Both the position numbers and the translations under genes were made by a program. The notes beneath the pieces were generated by a model. That model was given only the letters and a program-made list of their open reading frames with translations, ran no database searches and had not been told where the DNA came from. From Acidobacteriota bacterium (GTDB lineage: Bacteria; Acidobacteriota; Terriglobia; Bryobacterales; Bryobacteraceae): a stretch of DNA of 45,107 nucleotides. Where the stretch lies: assembly GCA_016201205.1 (NCBI GenBank), contig JACQDF010000085.1, positions 1 to 45,107 on the forward strand. Reading direction: 5' to 3'. Positions 16,253 through 24,247 of this stretch are shown here, piece after piece; within the stretch, counting starts at the first letter, position 1, and every line of letters starts with the position of its first letter.

Positions 16253-17721
16253 GGCGCCCTCCTTCGGAATTCCTGATCAAGAAAGTGCACACTGGCGACG
16301 TCGCCTTTGCCATCGAGCCGGAACTCGACGAGGCTGTCGCTCATGGGCCCGCGGGCTTTGGAAACAAAAGTATCGAAGTGGAAGTGCTCGAGCGGCGTCT
16401 GCCAGTTGCTCCAATGGAGGCTCAGCTTGGCGTTCTCGACAGTGACGCTGGCCGTGCCGTAAGCGGGATTCTCGAATGCGCCGGCAAAGGCGGAAAGCTC
16501 GCGCGACGGTTTCGTGTCCTTGTGGCGCTTCTGCTCTCGCTCCTCCCGTTGCGCTTTCTGGCGCTCGTCCTGCTTGCGCGACACGCCCAGATACAGCGCG
16601 TTCCAGTCTTTGGCCGGCAATCCAAGAAGCTGATCGGCGATGGCGCTCCGCAGACACTCCGGCATGTTATTGCCGCCAAGATTGCCCAGCACAACCACGC
16701 CATAGCGCTCGTTGGGCAGGAGCGTGATCTGCGCCCGAAAGCCATCGATGGCGCCGCCGTGGGAAACCATGTGATGCCCGCGGTAATCCTGAATCCGCCA
16801 GCCGAGGCCATAGGCCGCCATGTTGGTCCCCTCGTTCAGGTCTCGCGAAGCCGGATCATCCAGCCGGACCACCATCTGCGGCGTATGCGTCTCGCGCAGC
16901 GTTGCCGCCTTGAGAATCGTCTTGCCTTCGAAGTTGCCCTGGTGGAGCTGCATGCGAACCCAGCGCGTCAAGTCGCGGGCCGAAGAATTGATGGAACCCG
17001 CGGGCCCGACGTTGTCGATATTGCGCCAGGGAATCACCTGCACTTTCTCCTCGCGCTTTTCGTGCGGCGTCGAGTAGTCCGGCGCTTTGACAGCTTCATT
17101 CGTGCTGAAGTCGGAGTTCGTCATCCCGAGCGGCGTGAAGATGCGCTGTTTTACGAAGTCTTCCCACGTCGCGCCGGCGATCCTGCCGACGGCGTAGCCC
17201 GCGGTCAGGAACATGATGTTCTGATACTGGTACGCCGAGCGGAAAGGACGGGTCAGCGCCACCAGACCGATGCGGCGGATGATCTCCTCCCGTTCCCACG
17301 GCGAGCCATACCAGAGCAGGTCGTTCCGCGACAGGCCGGTGCGGTGGCATACCAGGTCGCGCATGGTGACGTTGCCGTCGGCAAGCGGGTCCGAGAGGCG
17401 GAAAAACGGCACATGCTTGCGCACCGGATCATCCCACGCCATTTTGCCTTCATCGACCAGAATGCCCATGGCAGCGGTGGTGAATGCTTTTGTGGTCGAG
17501 CCGATCGCGAAGCGTGTGTCCGGCGTCACCGCTTCCCGCGAGTCGAGTCTTCTGACGCCGAATCCTTTCAGGTAGGTCACTTCGTCATTGTGGACCACTG
17601 CGACGGCGACGCCTGGCACGTCCCAGGCTTTGCGCGTGTCTTCAATCACGCGGTCGAGCGCGGAGATGTCGGGGGCGGCGGCAAACGCGCAGCCGGCCAG
17701 CAGCAAGGCAAGGAGCAGCAT
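16249..17721 (-). CDS. Class C-type serine beta-lactamase-family hydrolase with C-terminal DUF3471-like domain
   Basis: The product is 490 aa. A hydrophobic N-terminus ending LLLALLLAGC makes it a likely lipoprotein or secreted protein. Motifs of the beta-lactamase/DD-peptidase (AmpC/EstB) family: SxxK in IGSTTKAF, YxN in YQYQNIMF, and HGG in MVSHGGAIDGF. The last 120 residues follow a charged linker rich in K, E and R (about 375-400) and form a small beta domain (FAGAFENPAYGTASVTVENAKLS split here as FAGAFENPAYG, ASVTVENAKLSL) like DUF3471 partners. It is translationally coupled to the downstream class A-type fusion by a 4-bp overlap, so two different serine hydrolase folds share one operon. 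The substrate (peptide, ester or beta-lactam) cannot be told from sequence. Confidence 0.88.
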   Translation of the reverse strand: MLLLALLLAGCAFAAAPDISALDRVIEDTRKAWDVPGVAVAVVHNDEVTYLKGFGVRRLDSREAVTPDTRFAIGSTTKAFTTAAMGILVDEGKMAWDDPVRKHVPFFRLSDPLADGNVTMRDLVCHRTGLSRNDLLWYGSPWEREEIIRRIGLVALTRPFRSAYQYQNIMFLTAGYAVGRIAGATWEDFVKQRIFTPLGMTNSDFSTNEAVKAPDYSTPHEKREEKVQVIPWRNIDNVGPAGSINSSARDLTRWVRMQLHQGNFEGKTILKAATLRETHTPQMVVRLDDPASRDLNEGTNMAAYGLGWRIQDYRGHHMVSHGGAIDGFRAQITLLPNERYGVVVLGNLGGNNMPECLRSAIADQLLGLPAKDWNALYLGVSRKQDERQKAQREEREQKRHKDTKPSRELSAFAGAFENPAYGTASVTVENAKLSLHWSNWQTPLEHFHFDTFVSKARGPMSDSLVEFRLDGKGDVASVHFLDQEFRRRAP

Positions 17722-17760
17722 GGAGGATAGGGTACCAGAGGCGGCTGTCGCGCGTGTTTC

Positions 17761-18375
17761 TCAAAGGTCGATCGAGGCCAGCACTTCCGACGGCTTCCTG
17801 TCGAACGCCTTGCAGATCGCCAGCAAGCTCTCGATGCTAGGCAAGTGCGCCCCGCGCTCGATGGAGCTGATCTGCGAAACGCTCAGCTTGGCTGATTGCG
17901 CCAGGTCCTTCAGCGACCAGTCGCGCTCGACGCGCATCAGCTTGATGCGCTGTCCCAGCCGCTCCCGCAACAGCTCCTGCGGCGTCTTTCCCAGTCCGAA
18001 GGTATCGACGGCGCGGCTCAGCGCCCGCCGCATGTCGGCCAGCGTGAATGGCTTGGGCAGATAGTCGAATGCTTTCATCTGAAAGGTCTTGCGCATATCT
18101 TCGAGCGAGGGATAGCCCGTCACCATGATGACGCACAGTCCCGGATACCTTCCCTGCAATTGTTCCAGCACCTGATCGCCCTGATGATCGCCCATCTTCA
18201 TGTCCACCAGTACGATGTCCGGCAGGCGTTCCTCGCATCCCGCAAACAGCCCTTCCACGTGCTCGAATGCGCGAACGGTGTACTTTCCCTCGTCCGCCAG
18301 AAAGTCCTCGATGTAGTTGCGGAAATCCGGATCGTCGTCCAGAACGGCGATATCAATCTTGCTCGATGGCTCCAT
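17761..18375 (-). CDS. Response regulator with C-terminal Xre-type helix-turn-helix
   Basis: The product is 204 aa. Receiver domain at 7-125: acidic pocket D13-D15, phospho-acceptor D58 (IVLVDMK), T86 and K108 (LPKPF). Residues about 140-200 are a Cro/C1-type HTH: LGQRIKLMRVERDWSLKDLA, SVSQISSIERGAHLPS, LLAICKAFDRKPSEVL. Usual DNA-binding outputs are winged helix, LuxR or Fis type, so this pairing is uncommon. The histidine kinase gene ends 5 bp upstream on the same strand, so the pair is very likely a cognate system. Target genes are unknown; the neighbouring serine hydrolase operon begins 39 bp downstream of the stop. Confidence 0.92.
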   Translation of the reverse strand: MEPSSKIDIAVLDDDPDFRNYIEDFLADEGKYTVRAFEHVEGLFAGCEERLPDIVLVDMKMGDHQGDQVLEQLQGRYPGLCVIMVTGYPSLEDMRKTFQMKAFDYLPKPFTLADMRRALSRAVDTFGLGKTPQELLRERLGQRIKLMRVERDWSLKDLAQSAKLSVSQISSIERGAHLPSIESLLAICKAFDRKPSEVLASIDL

Positions 18376-18380
18376 AGGCG

Positions 18381-19847
18381 CTAGCCGCTCGTCGCCTGGA
18401 CCGGTTTCAACGCCGCCGGCAGTTTCACCTCGAGCCTTGCGCCGCCGCCCGGCCGGTTCGACGCCGTGATGGACCCGCCGTGCTGGCGGACGATTCCATC
18501 CGATACGGTCAGCCCCAGCCCGGTCCCTTTTGCATCCAGGCGCGTGGTCACAAATGCGTCCAGAATGTCGGGCAGCACATCCGGCGGAATTCCCGGGCCG
18601 TCATCCTCGACCGCAATGATAACCCACGGGCGACCGTTTTCCCGGGCCAGCTCAGAACGAACCGTAATATGCCCGCCCGGCTGAATCGCGTTCAGTGCGT
18701 TGCGAAGAAGATTCACAAACACCTGGATCAGCCGGTCCGTGTTCCCTACCACCAGGTGCTCGTCGAGCACCCAATTGGTGAAATGCACGCCGCTCGCCTT
18801 ATCGTCGATCGCCAGCAGGTTCCAGGCTTCCTCGACAACCGGCCGCACCTCGACGCGCCCGACCACCTGCTTGCGTGCGCGGGCGAAATCCACCAGCGAC
18901 TCGCTGATCTTCCGCAGCCGCTCGGTCACCCGCAGGATCCGCGCCAGCCGCTCCCGCGTCGCCGGATCGTGCGGCGTTTCCATCAGCTTTTCGATGGACC
19001 CGTGCAACACCGTCAGCGGAGTGTTCACCTCGTGCGCCACGCTGGCGCTCAACAAGCCGATGCTCGCCAGCCGGTCCTGGGTCTCCAGCATTTCCTTTTT
19101 CTTTCGCAAATCCTCGGCTGTCTTCTCCAGTTGCGCCAGTGCCGCCGCCAGCCCGTCCTCATGCCGCCTCAGCTCGGCCACCGTTACATTTCGCGACCGC
19201 ATGATCTGGCCGATCTCATCGTCCAGGATCTCCTGGTCGCGGATCAGCTCGCTCGCCCGGTCCCCCTCCTGGGTGGCCTGGTCCGCCCTTAGTACCATCT
19301 TGATCGGCCGGTACACGTACAACGGCATGATGAGGAATTCCAGCGTCAGCACCGCAAGAACGTACACGGCCCCCAGCACGGTGAACAGCGCCCGCTGCGC
19401 GCGCCCGATCATCTCTCGATAAAAGCCGTCGGGCAGCCGCGCCCGCCGGTACTGTCCCGTCGCCGGCAGCTTCCGGTATAAGAAATCCGACCGCGCCTGG
19501 TCTTTCCAGATCAACCCTGGATTCTCATCGAGCCAGCCAAGCACATGCTGCGGGACCCGCAACGCATCCGCCGTCCCCTCGTAAAACTCGTAAATCTCCG
19601 TTCCCGGCAACCGCGGAAGCGGCCGGTCATCGGAAAAAATCTGCACCAGCAGGCTGGTCTCCCTCATCCGCGCGCTTCGCACCCGCTCCTCAAACAACGG
19701 GATCAGTGAAAAGTACACCGCGCACGCCAGGATCAGAAAGAACGCATTGTGCAGAACGATCAGCTTCGGGCGCACCTTCAGGTCGCCGAATAATCGGCCT
19801 AATCCACGCGGCGCCCGATCGCGATCGCGATTCGCCAAGTCATCCAT
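18381..19847 (-). CDS. Membrane sensor histidine kinase
   Basis: The product is 488 aa. Two membrane segments, about 29-52 (LIVLHNAFFLILACAVYFSL) and 152-178, enclose an extracytoplasmic sensor of roughly 100 residues that I cannot name. A HAMP-like stretch and coiled coil (about 183-258, AALAQLEKTAEDLRKKKEML) lead to the H-box with H272 in SVAHEVNTPL. The ATPase has the N-box NLLRNALNAI (about 379-388), G1 DDGPGIP (415-421) and G2 GTGLGL (441-446). The response regulator gene follows after 5 bp. The gene starts 94 bp from the divergent ceramidase-like gene. Confidence 0.95.
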   Translation of the reverse strand: MDDLANRDRDRAPRGLGRLFGDLKVRPKLIVLHNAFFLILACAVYFSLIPLFEERVRSARMRETSLLVQIFSDDRPLPRLPGTEIYEFYEGTADALRVPQHVLGWLDENPGLIWKDQARSDFLYRKLPATGQYRRARLPDGFYREMIGRAQRALFTVLGAVYVLAVLTLEFLIMPLYVYRPIKMVLRADQATQEGDRASELIRDQEILDDEIGQIMRSRNVTVAELRRHEDGLAAALAQLEKTAEDLRKKKEMLETQDRLASIGLLSASVAHEVNTPLTVLHGSIEKLMETPHDPATRERLARILRVTERLRKISESLVDFARARKQVVGRVEVRPVVEEAWNLLAIDDKASGVHFTNWVLDEHLVVGNTDRLIQVFVNLLRNALNAIQPGGHITVRSELARENGRPWVIIAVEDDGPGIPPDVLPDILDAFVTTRLDAKGTGLGLTVSDGIVRQHGGSITASNRPGGGARLEVKLPAALKPVQATSG

Positions 19848-19941
19848 TGTAAGCCAGCCTCCGGCTGCCGGCGATCAGCGGTCAGCCCTCATTCGTGATA
19901 GCATTTCGCATAACTGGGAAGCGGAAAGGAGACTCCAACCA

Positions 19942-21453
19942 GTGTGGCGCAGGACATTTCTTTCACTGCCGGCGGGCTCTCAGTTGCTCGCGCAATCCAG
20001 GTGGAGCGGCAGCTCGACCGTAAAGGCCGGATTCGCGGAAGCCGACATCACGCCGGAGATAGGCATGGAGCAGCCGGGCGGATACGGGAAGGTCTTCCAC
20101 AAGTCGCTGCATGACCCGTGCAAGGCGCGGGCGGCGGTCTTTGACGATGGCGCCAGGCGCGTGGCCATCGTGGGATTGGATGCGTTGATGATTCCGCGGC
20201 ATCTGGTTCTCGCGGTGCGCAAGCAGATCGCCTCGCGCTGCGGCATTCCGGGCGAGGCGGTGCTGCTGAATGCGTCGCACTCGCACTCCTCAGGACCGGT
20301 CGGCATGGTGCAGCCGGGCGAGTTCGACCAGGCGCCGGAGCTGGTGCGCCGGCTGGCGTATGAGAAATCTTCCTGCGCCGATGCCCGCTACCTCGAAAGG
20401 GTGCGGGAGCAGATTGTGGCCGCCGTTTGCCTGGCCGATCGCTCGAAGGCCGGTCTGGTTTGCGGCGTGGGCTCGGGACGTGAGGACAAAGCCGCGTTCA
20501 ACCGCCGCATTCGCATGAAACAGGGCAGCACGTTCACGCATCCCGGTCAGGGCAATCCGGATATGCTGCAATATGCGGGCCCCATCGATCCGGAGGTCGG
20601 TGTGATCGGGGCTTGGGACCCGAATGGCAAGCTCGCGGGTTGCATCGTGAACTACGCCTGTCATGCAACCACCAGCCCCGGCGGAATCTCGGCGAATTGG
20701 ATCTATTACCTGGAAAAAACCATTCGTGGATTCTTCGGCGATCAGGTGGTGGTGGTGTTCGTACAAGGCGCCTGTGGCGACGTCACACAGGTGGACAACC
20801 TGAGCCCGCACCAGCAGCCAGCGGGGGACGAGTATGCGCAGATTGTCGGCGGGCGGGTGGGCGCCGAGGCGGTGAGAGCGCTGCTTTCGATGCCGCGGGG
20901 TGCGCTGGCGCCCGTCGATTCGCTGATCAAGAACCTGCGGATCCCGCGCCGCAAGCCCAGCCCCGAGCGGGTGAGCGCAAGTCTTGCCCTGGTGAAGAAG
21001 GATCCCAAAGAGGCGGGCGTTACCGAATGGACGTTCGCCAAAGAGATCGTCATGCTGGACTTCATGATCCAACGCGAGCCAGTGGTGGATGTTGAAGTGC
21101 AAGCGATCCAGGTGGGTCCGGCGGTGTTCATCTCGAACCCCGCCGAGTACTTTGTCGAGTTCGGCCTGGAAATCAAGTCCAAGAGCCGCTTCCCATACAC
21201 GTTCCCCGCGGAATTATCGAACGGATGCGTCGGCTACGTGCCGACCGAAGAGGCGCTGAGCGAGTCGGGCGGCGGTTACGAAACGCGGCTGACGTCGTAC
21301 TCGAACCTGATTCCGGAAGCAGGCCGGATGATTGCTGTGGCCGGGATCGAGCTGGCAAACAAGCACCCGCCCGGAGCGATGCCGGCTCCGCCGAAAGCGA
21401 GGCCGTTCAGCGCCCCATGGCCGTATGGGAATGTGCCTGCCGAGTTGAAGTAG
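19942..21453 (+). CDS. Neutral/alkaline ceramidase-like secreted hydrolase
   Basis: The product is 503 aa from GTG 19942, preceded by AAAGGAG ten bases upstream; the open frame reaches back to 19747 but overlaps the divergent kinase gene and reads as low-complexity there. The N-terminus WRRTFLSLPAGSQLLAQ looks like an export signal. The body has the ceramidase-family features AGFAEADITPEIG, VAIVGLDALMIPR, LNASHSHSSG (metal-binding His pair), CIVNYACHAT and FVQGACGDVTQ. The catalytic Ser of true neutral ceramidases is not certain here. Many soil bacteria carry such paralogs with unproven substrates. The tannase gene follows after 16 bp on the same strand. Confidence 0.85.
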   Translation: MWRRTFLSLPAGSQLLAQSRWSGSSTVKAGFAEADITPEIGMEQPGGYGKVFHKSLHDPCKARAAVFDDGARRVAIVGLDALMIPRHLVLAVRKQIASRCGIPGEAVLLNASHSHSSGPVGMVQPGEFDQAPELVRRLAYEKSSCADARYLERVREQIVAAVCLADRSKAGLVCGVGSGREDKAAFNRRIRMKQGSTFTHPGQGNPDMLQYAGPIDPEVGVIGAWDPNGKLAGCIVNYACHATTSPGGISANWIYYLEKTIRGFFGDQVVVVFVQGACGDVTQVDNLSPHQQPAGDEYAQIVGGRVGAEAVRALLSMPRGALAPVDSLIKNLRIPRRKPSPERVSASLALVKKDPKEAGVTEWTFAKEIVMLDFMIQREPVVDVEVQAIQVGPAVFISNPAEYFVEFGLEIKSKSRFPYTFPAELSNGCVGYVPTEEALSESGGGYETRLTSYSNLIPEAGRMIAVAGIELANKHPPGAMPAPPKARPFSAPWPYGNVPAELK

Positions 21454-21469
21454 GAGGACGGAGGGGATC

Positions 21470-22975
21470 ATGGATCTGTTGCTGATTGGATGGCTGGCGG
21501 CAACGTTGAATGCCGCTGACAGCGAACTGAAACCCAAGATGCGGTGCATCGATCTGCGGAGCCTGACAGGATACGAGTTCTCGGTCATTTCGGCGACAGC
21601 GGTTCCTCCGTCGCCGGAGGCTCCTGAATACTGCCGCGTTGCCGGGCAGATTCTGCCGCAGGTGCAATTCGAGCTGGCATTGCCGGCCTCCTGGGGCCGG
21701 CGTCTGTACATGTTCGGCAACGGCGGCTATGCCGGCGAATCGTTGGATGCTCCACAGCGTGCGGGAATGCGCCATCGCGCCCTGCGCAGCGGCTTTGCGG
21801 TGACGCAGACAAATACCGGCCACGACGCCGCCAGCGAGCCGCTCGGCACATTCGCCACCGACCGCCAGAAGCTGCTCGACTACGCGTTTCGCTCGCTCCA
21901 CGTCACTGCTGAAACGGCCAAGAAGATTGTGCGGGCATACTATGGCCAGCCGCAGGAAAAAGCCTATTTCGAAGGCTGCTCGACTGGCGGCCGGCAAGGC
22001 TTGATTCTGGCGCAGCGCTTTCCGGAGGATTTCGAAGGAATCGTAGTGGGGGCTCCGGTGCTGGATTTCAGCGGCACGATGATCTCCTACACGTGGATCG
22101 CGCGGGCGCTGGCGGCGGCCCCGATTCCCTTGGCCAAGATGAAGATGCTTGCCGAGCGGGTCTACGCAAAATGCGACCCGGTGGACGGGCTGGCGGACGG
22201 GCTGATCGAAGACCCGCGGCGATGTGACTTTTCACCATCGCGCGACTTGCCCAACTGCGCCGCCGGAGTGGATGGCAATGACTGCTTCACAGCGGGCCAG
22301 GTGGCGGCGATCGAGAAGATCTACGGCGACGTGGCCGCCGGCGGCCAGCGGCGCTTTCCCGGCTGGCCGGTGGGGGCGGAGATCGCGCCGCCAGGGGGAC
22401 AGAGCGGCTGGAACAACTGGCTGGTGCGCGACGGCGATCGTACGATCTCGGTCGCCTTCAGCGAGACGTTTTTCCGATACCTGGCTTTTCCCCGGAAAGA
22501 TCCGCAGTTTGAGCTGAGCCGGTTCGACTTCGACAAGGACCCGCAGCGGCTCGCCGAGATTCATCAGATCCTCGACGCGACTGACCCGGATTTGAGCCGC
22601 TTCCGCGCACGTGGCGGGAAGATCGTCATGTACTTCGGCTGGGCTGACCAGGCGTTGAACGCACGCATGGGGGTCGAATATTACGAAACAGTCCGGGAGC
22701 GGATGGGCGCTTCGACTCCGGATTTCTTCCGCCTGTTCATGGTGCCCGGCATGTTCCATTGCACGGGCGGAGTCGGAGTGAGCTCGTTCGACACGCTGAC
22801 TCCGCTCAGAGCCTGGGTGGAGAAGGGCACTGCTCCGGACGAGATCATCGGCGTCCGCAAAACGGAGGGCAGGATCGCACGAACGCGCCCGCTTTGCCCC
22901 TATCCGCAGGTGGCGAAATACAAAGGCAGCGGGTCGATTGATGATGCGGCCAACTTCGCCTGCCGGGAGCCGTAA
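21470..22975 (+). CDS. Tannase/feruloyl esterase family protein
   Basis: The product is 501 aa with a short signal peptide (LLLIGWLAATLNAA). This family hydrolyses galloyl or feruloyl esters of plant polyphenols and cell walls. The catalytic serine S171 is in FEGCSTGGRQG, the acid in YFGWADQAL and the histidine in MFHCTGG. The Cys before Ser and the Cys after His form the family CS-D-HC pattern, a disulfide next to the active site. A calcium-site-like CDPVDGLADGLIEDP is present. A good GGAGG-type ribosome site precedes ATG 21470. It lies 16 bp after the ceramidase-like gene and converges with kbl (12 bp between stops). Confidence 0.93.
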   Translation: MDLLLIGWLAATLNAADSELKPKMRCIDLRSLTGYEFSVISATAVPPSPEAPEYCRVAGQILPQVQFELALPASWGRRLYMFGNGGYAGESLDAPQRAGMRHRALRSGFAVTQTNTGHDAASEPLGTFATDRQKLLDYAFRSLHVTAETAKKIVRAYYGQPQEKAYFEGCSTGGRQGLILAQRFPEDFEGIVVGAPVLDFSGTMISYTWIARALAAAPIPLAKMKMLAERVYAKCDPVDGLADGLIEDPRRCDFSPSRDLPNCAAGVDGNDCFTAGQVAAIEKIYGDVAAGGQRRFPGWPVGAEIAPPGGQSGWNNWLVRDGDRTISVAFSETFFRYLAFPRKDPQFELSRFDFDKDPQRLAEIHQILDATDPDLSRFRARGGKIVMYFGWADQALNARMGVEYYETVRERMGASTPDFFRLFMVPGMFHCTGGVGVSSFDTLTPLRAWVEKGTAPDEIIGVRKTEGRIARTRPLCPYPQVAKYKGSGSIDDAANFACREP

Positions 22976-22987
22976 CAACCAGCGGTT

Positions 22988-24175
22988 TCAACCGAGGCCA
23001 AGCTGCTGGCGGACGGCGGCGAACTGCCGGGCGGCGAAATCGAGATCTTCCAGTGTGTGCGCCGCTGAGATCTGGATGCGGATGCGCGCCTTGCCTTGCG
23101 GCACCACCGGGTACGAGAATCCGATGACATAGACGCCACGCTCGAGCAGCAGGTCCGCCATGCGTGTGGCCAAAGCGGCGTCGCCGAGCATGACGGGCAC
23201 GATCGGGTGCTCCCCGGGAAGAACCTGAAAGCCGAGCGAGGCGATCCGGTCGCGAAAGAAGCGCGTGTTCGACTCGAGCCGATCGCGCAATTCCGTGGAT
23301 TCCGAGAGCAGGTCGAGCGCCTTCAGCGATGCAGCCACGATCGGTGGGGCCAGCGTGTTGGAGAACAGGTAAGGACGGGAGCGCTGGCGCAACAACGCGA
23401 TGATTTCGCGGCGGCCGGAGACATAACCGCCGCTGGCCCCGCCCAGTGCCTTGCCAAGCGTGCCGGTGAGGATATCGATCCGGTCCATGACGCCGTGATA
23501 CTCGTGCGTGCCGCGTCCGTGTTTTCCCATGAAACCGACGGCGTGGGAATCATCCACCATCACCAGAGCGTTGTAGCTGGCGGCGAGCTCGCAGATCTGG
23601 GGCAGCCTGGCGATGTAGCCGTCCATCGAGAACACGCCGTCGGTGGCGATGAGGCGGAAGCGCGCCGATTGCGCCTGGCCCAGTTGCGCCTCCAGATCGG
23701 ACATGTCGCCGTTCCGATAGCGGAAGCGCTGGGCTTTGGAAAGCCGGATGCCGTCAATAATCGAGGCGTGGTTCAGCTCATCGGAGAGGACAGCGTCTTC
23801 GGCGCCGAGCAGCGTTTCAAAAAGACCGCCGTTGGCATCGAAGCAGGAAGAATAAAGGATGGTGTCCTCGGCGCCTAAGAACCGGCTGATGCGCTCTTCA
23901 AGCTGCTTGTGCGGAGATTGCGTTCCGCAGATAAAGCGAACCGAGGAAAGCCCATAGCCCCACCGGTCCAGCGCTTGCTTGGCGGCGGCGATCAAGGCGG
24001 GATGATCCGCCAGACCGAGGTAGTTATTGGCGCACAAATTCAGAACCTGAGCCCCGCTGGCGAGCCCGATGCGCGCTTGCTGGGGCGAATCGAGGATGCG
24101 CTCGGATTTGAAGAGGCTGTTCGAGCGGATCTGGTCGAGCGTCTGCTCGACATGCTGCTGGAATGCGCCGTACAT
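22988..24175 (-). CDS. kbl: Glycine C-acetyltransferase (2-amino-3-ketobutyrate CoA ligase)
   Basis: This PLP enzyme splits 2-amino-3-oxobutyrate with CoA into glycine and acetyl-CoA, the second step of threonine breakdown. It has 395 aa, close to the E. coli protein, with the same start style ([17 protein letters not shown]). K242 in [10 protein letters not shown] is the PLP lysine; [10 protein letters not shown] and [12 protein letters not shown] are family signatures. Its ribosome binding site (GGGAGA, 8 nt before ATG) lies inside the duplicated tdh 3' end at 24177-24217. Its normal neighbour tdh is separated from it by about 2 kb of inserted DNA. That insert may affect co-transcription. 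Confidence 0.97.
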   Translation of the reverse strand: MYGAFQQHVEQTLDQIRSNSLFKSERILDSPQQARIGLASGAQVLNLCANNYLGLADHPALIAAAKQALDRWGYGLSSVRFICGTQSPHKQLEERISRFLGAEDTILYSSCFDANGGLFETLLGAEDAVLSDELNHASIIDGIRLSKAQRFRYRNGDMSDLEAQLGQAQSARFRLIATDGVFSMDGYIARLPQICELAASYNALVMVDDSHAVGFMGKHGRGTHEYHGVMDRIDILTGTLGKALGGASGGYVSGRREIIALLRQRSRPYLFSNTLAPPIVAASLKALDLLSESTELRDRLESNTRFFRDRIASLGFQVLPGEHPIVPVMLGDAALATRMADLLLERGVYVIGFSYPVVPQGKARIRIQISAAHTLEDLDFAARQFAAVRQQLGLG

Positions 24176-24176
24176 A

Positions 24177-24217
24177 GGTCAGTTCTCCCAGGAGAGGACT
24201 ACCGCAGTCGCCGGAGC
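24177..24217. repeat. Direct repeat copy 1 (duplicated tdh 3' end, next to kbl start)
   Basis: This 41-bp stretch matches 26164-26209 with 26 identical bp, a 5-bp gap (TTTAC absent here), then 15 identical bp. On the minus strand it is the last roughly 40 bp of tdh plus two bases past its stop. It sits one base before the kbl start codon and supplies its ribosome binding site. The 5-bp loss breaks the tdh frame in this copy, as expected for a non-coding duplicate. Confidence 0.9.
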
Positions 24218-24247
24218 CTCTCATGTATGAAACTTGCCATGGTATCC

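Noticed and set aside
14456..16276. Long plus-strand frame (606 codons) antisense to the beta-lactamase/M29 fusion
   Set aside because: Same reason: a shadow of a well-supported gene on the other strand, with His/Arg/Gly-rich content.
16081..17730. Long plus-strand frame (549 codons) antisense to the class C-type hydrolase
   Set aside because: Shadow frame; the minus strand has all catalytic motifs.
19747..19941. N-terminal extension of the ceramidase-like gene
   Set aside because: It overlaps the divergent kinase gene and is Arg/Ser-rich; GTG 19942 has a ribosome site and starts an export signal.
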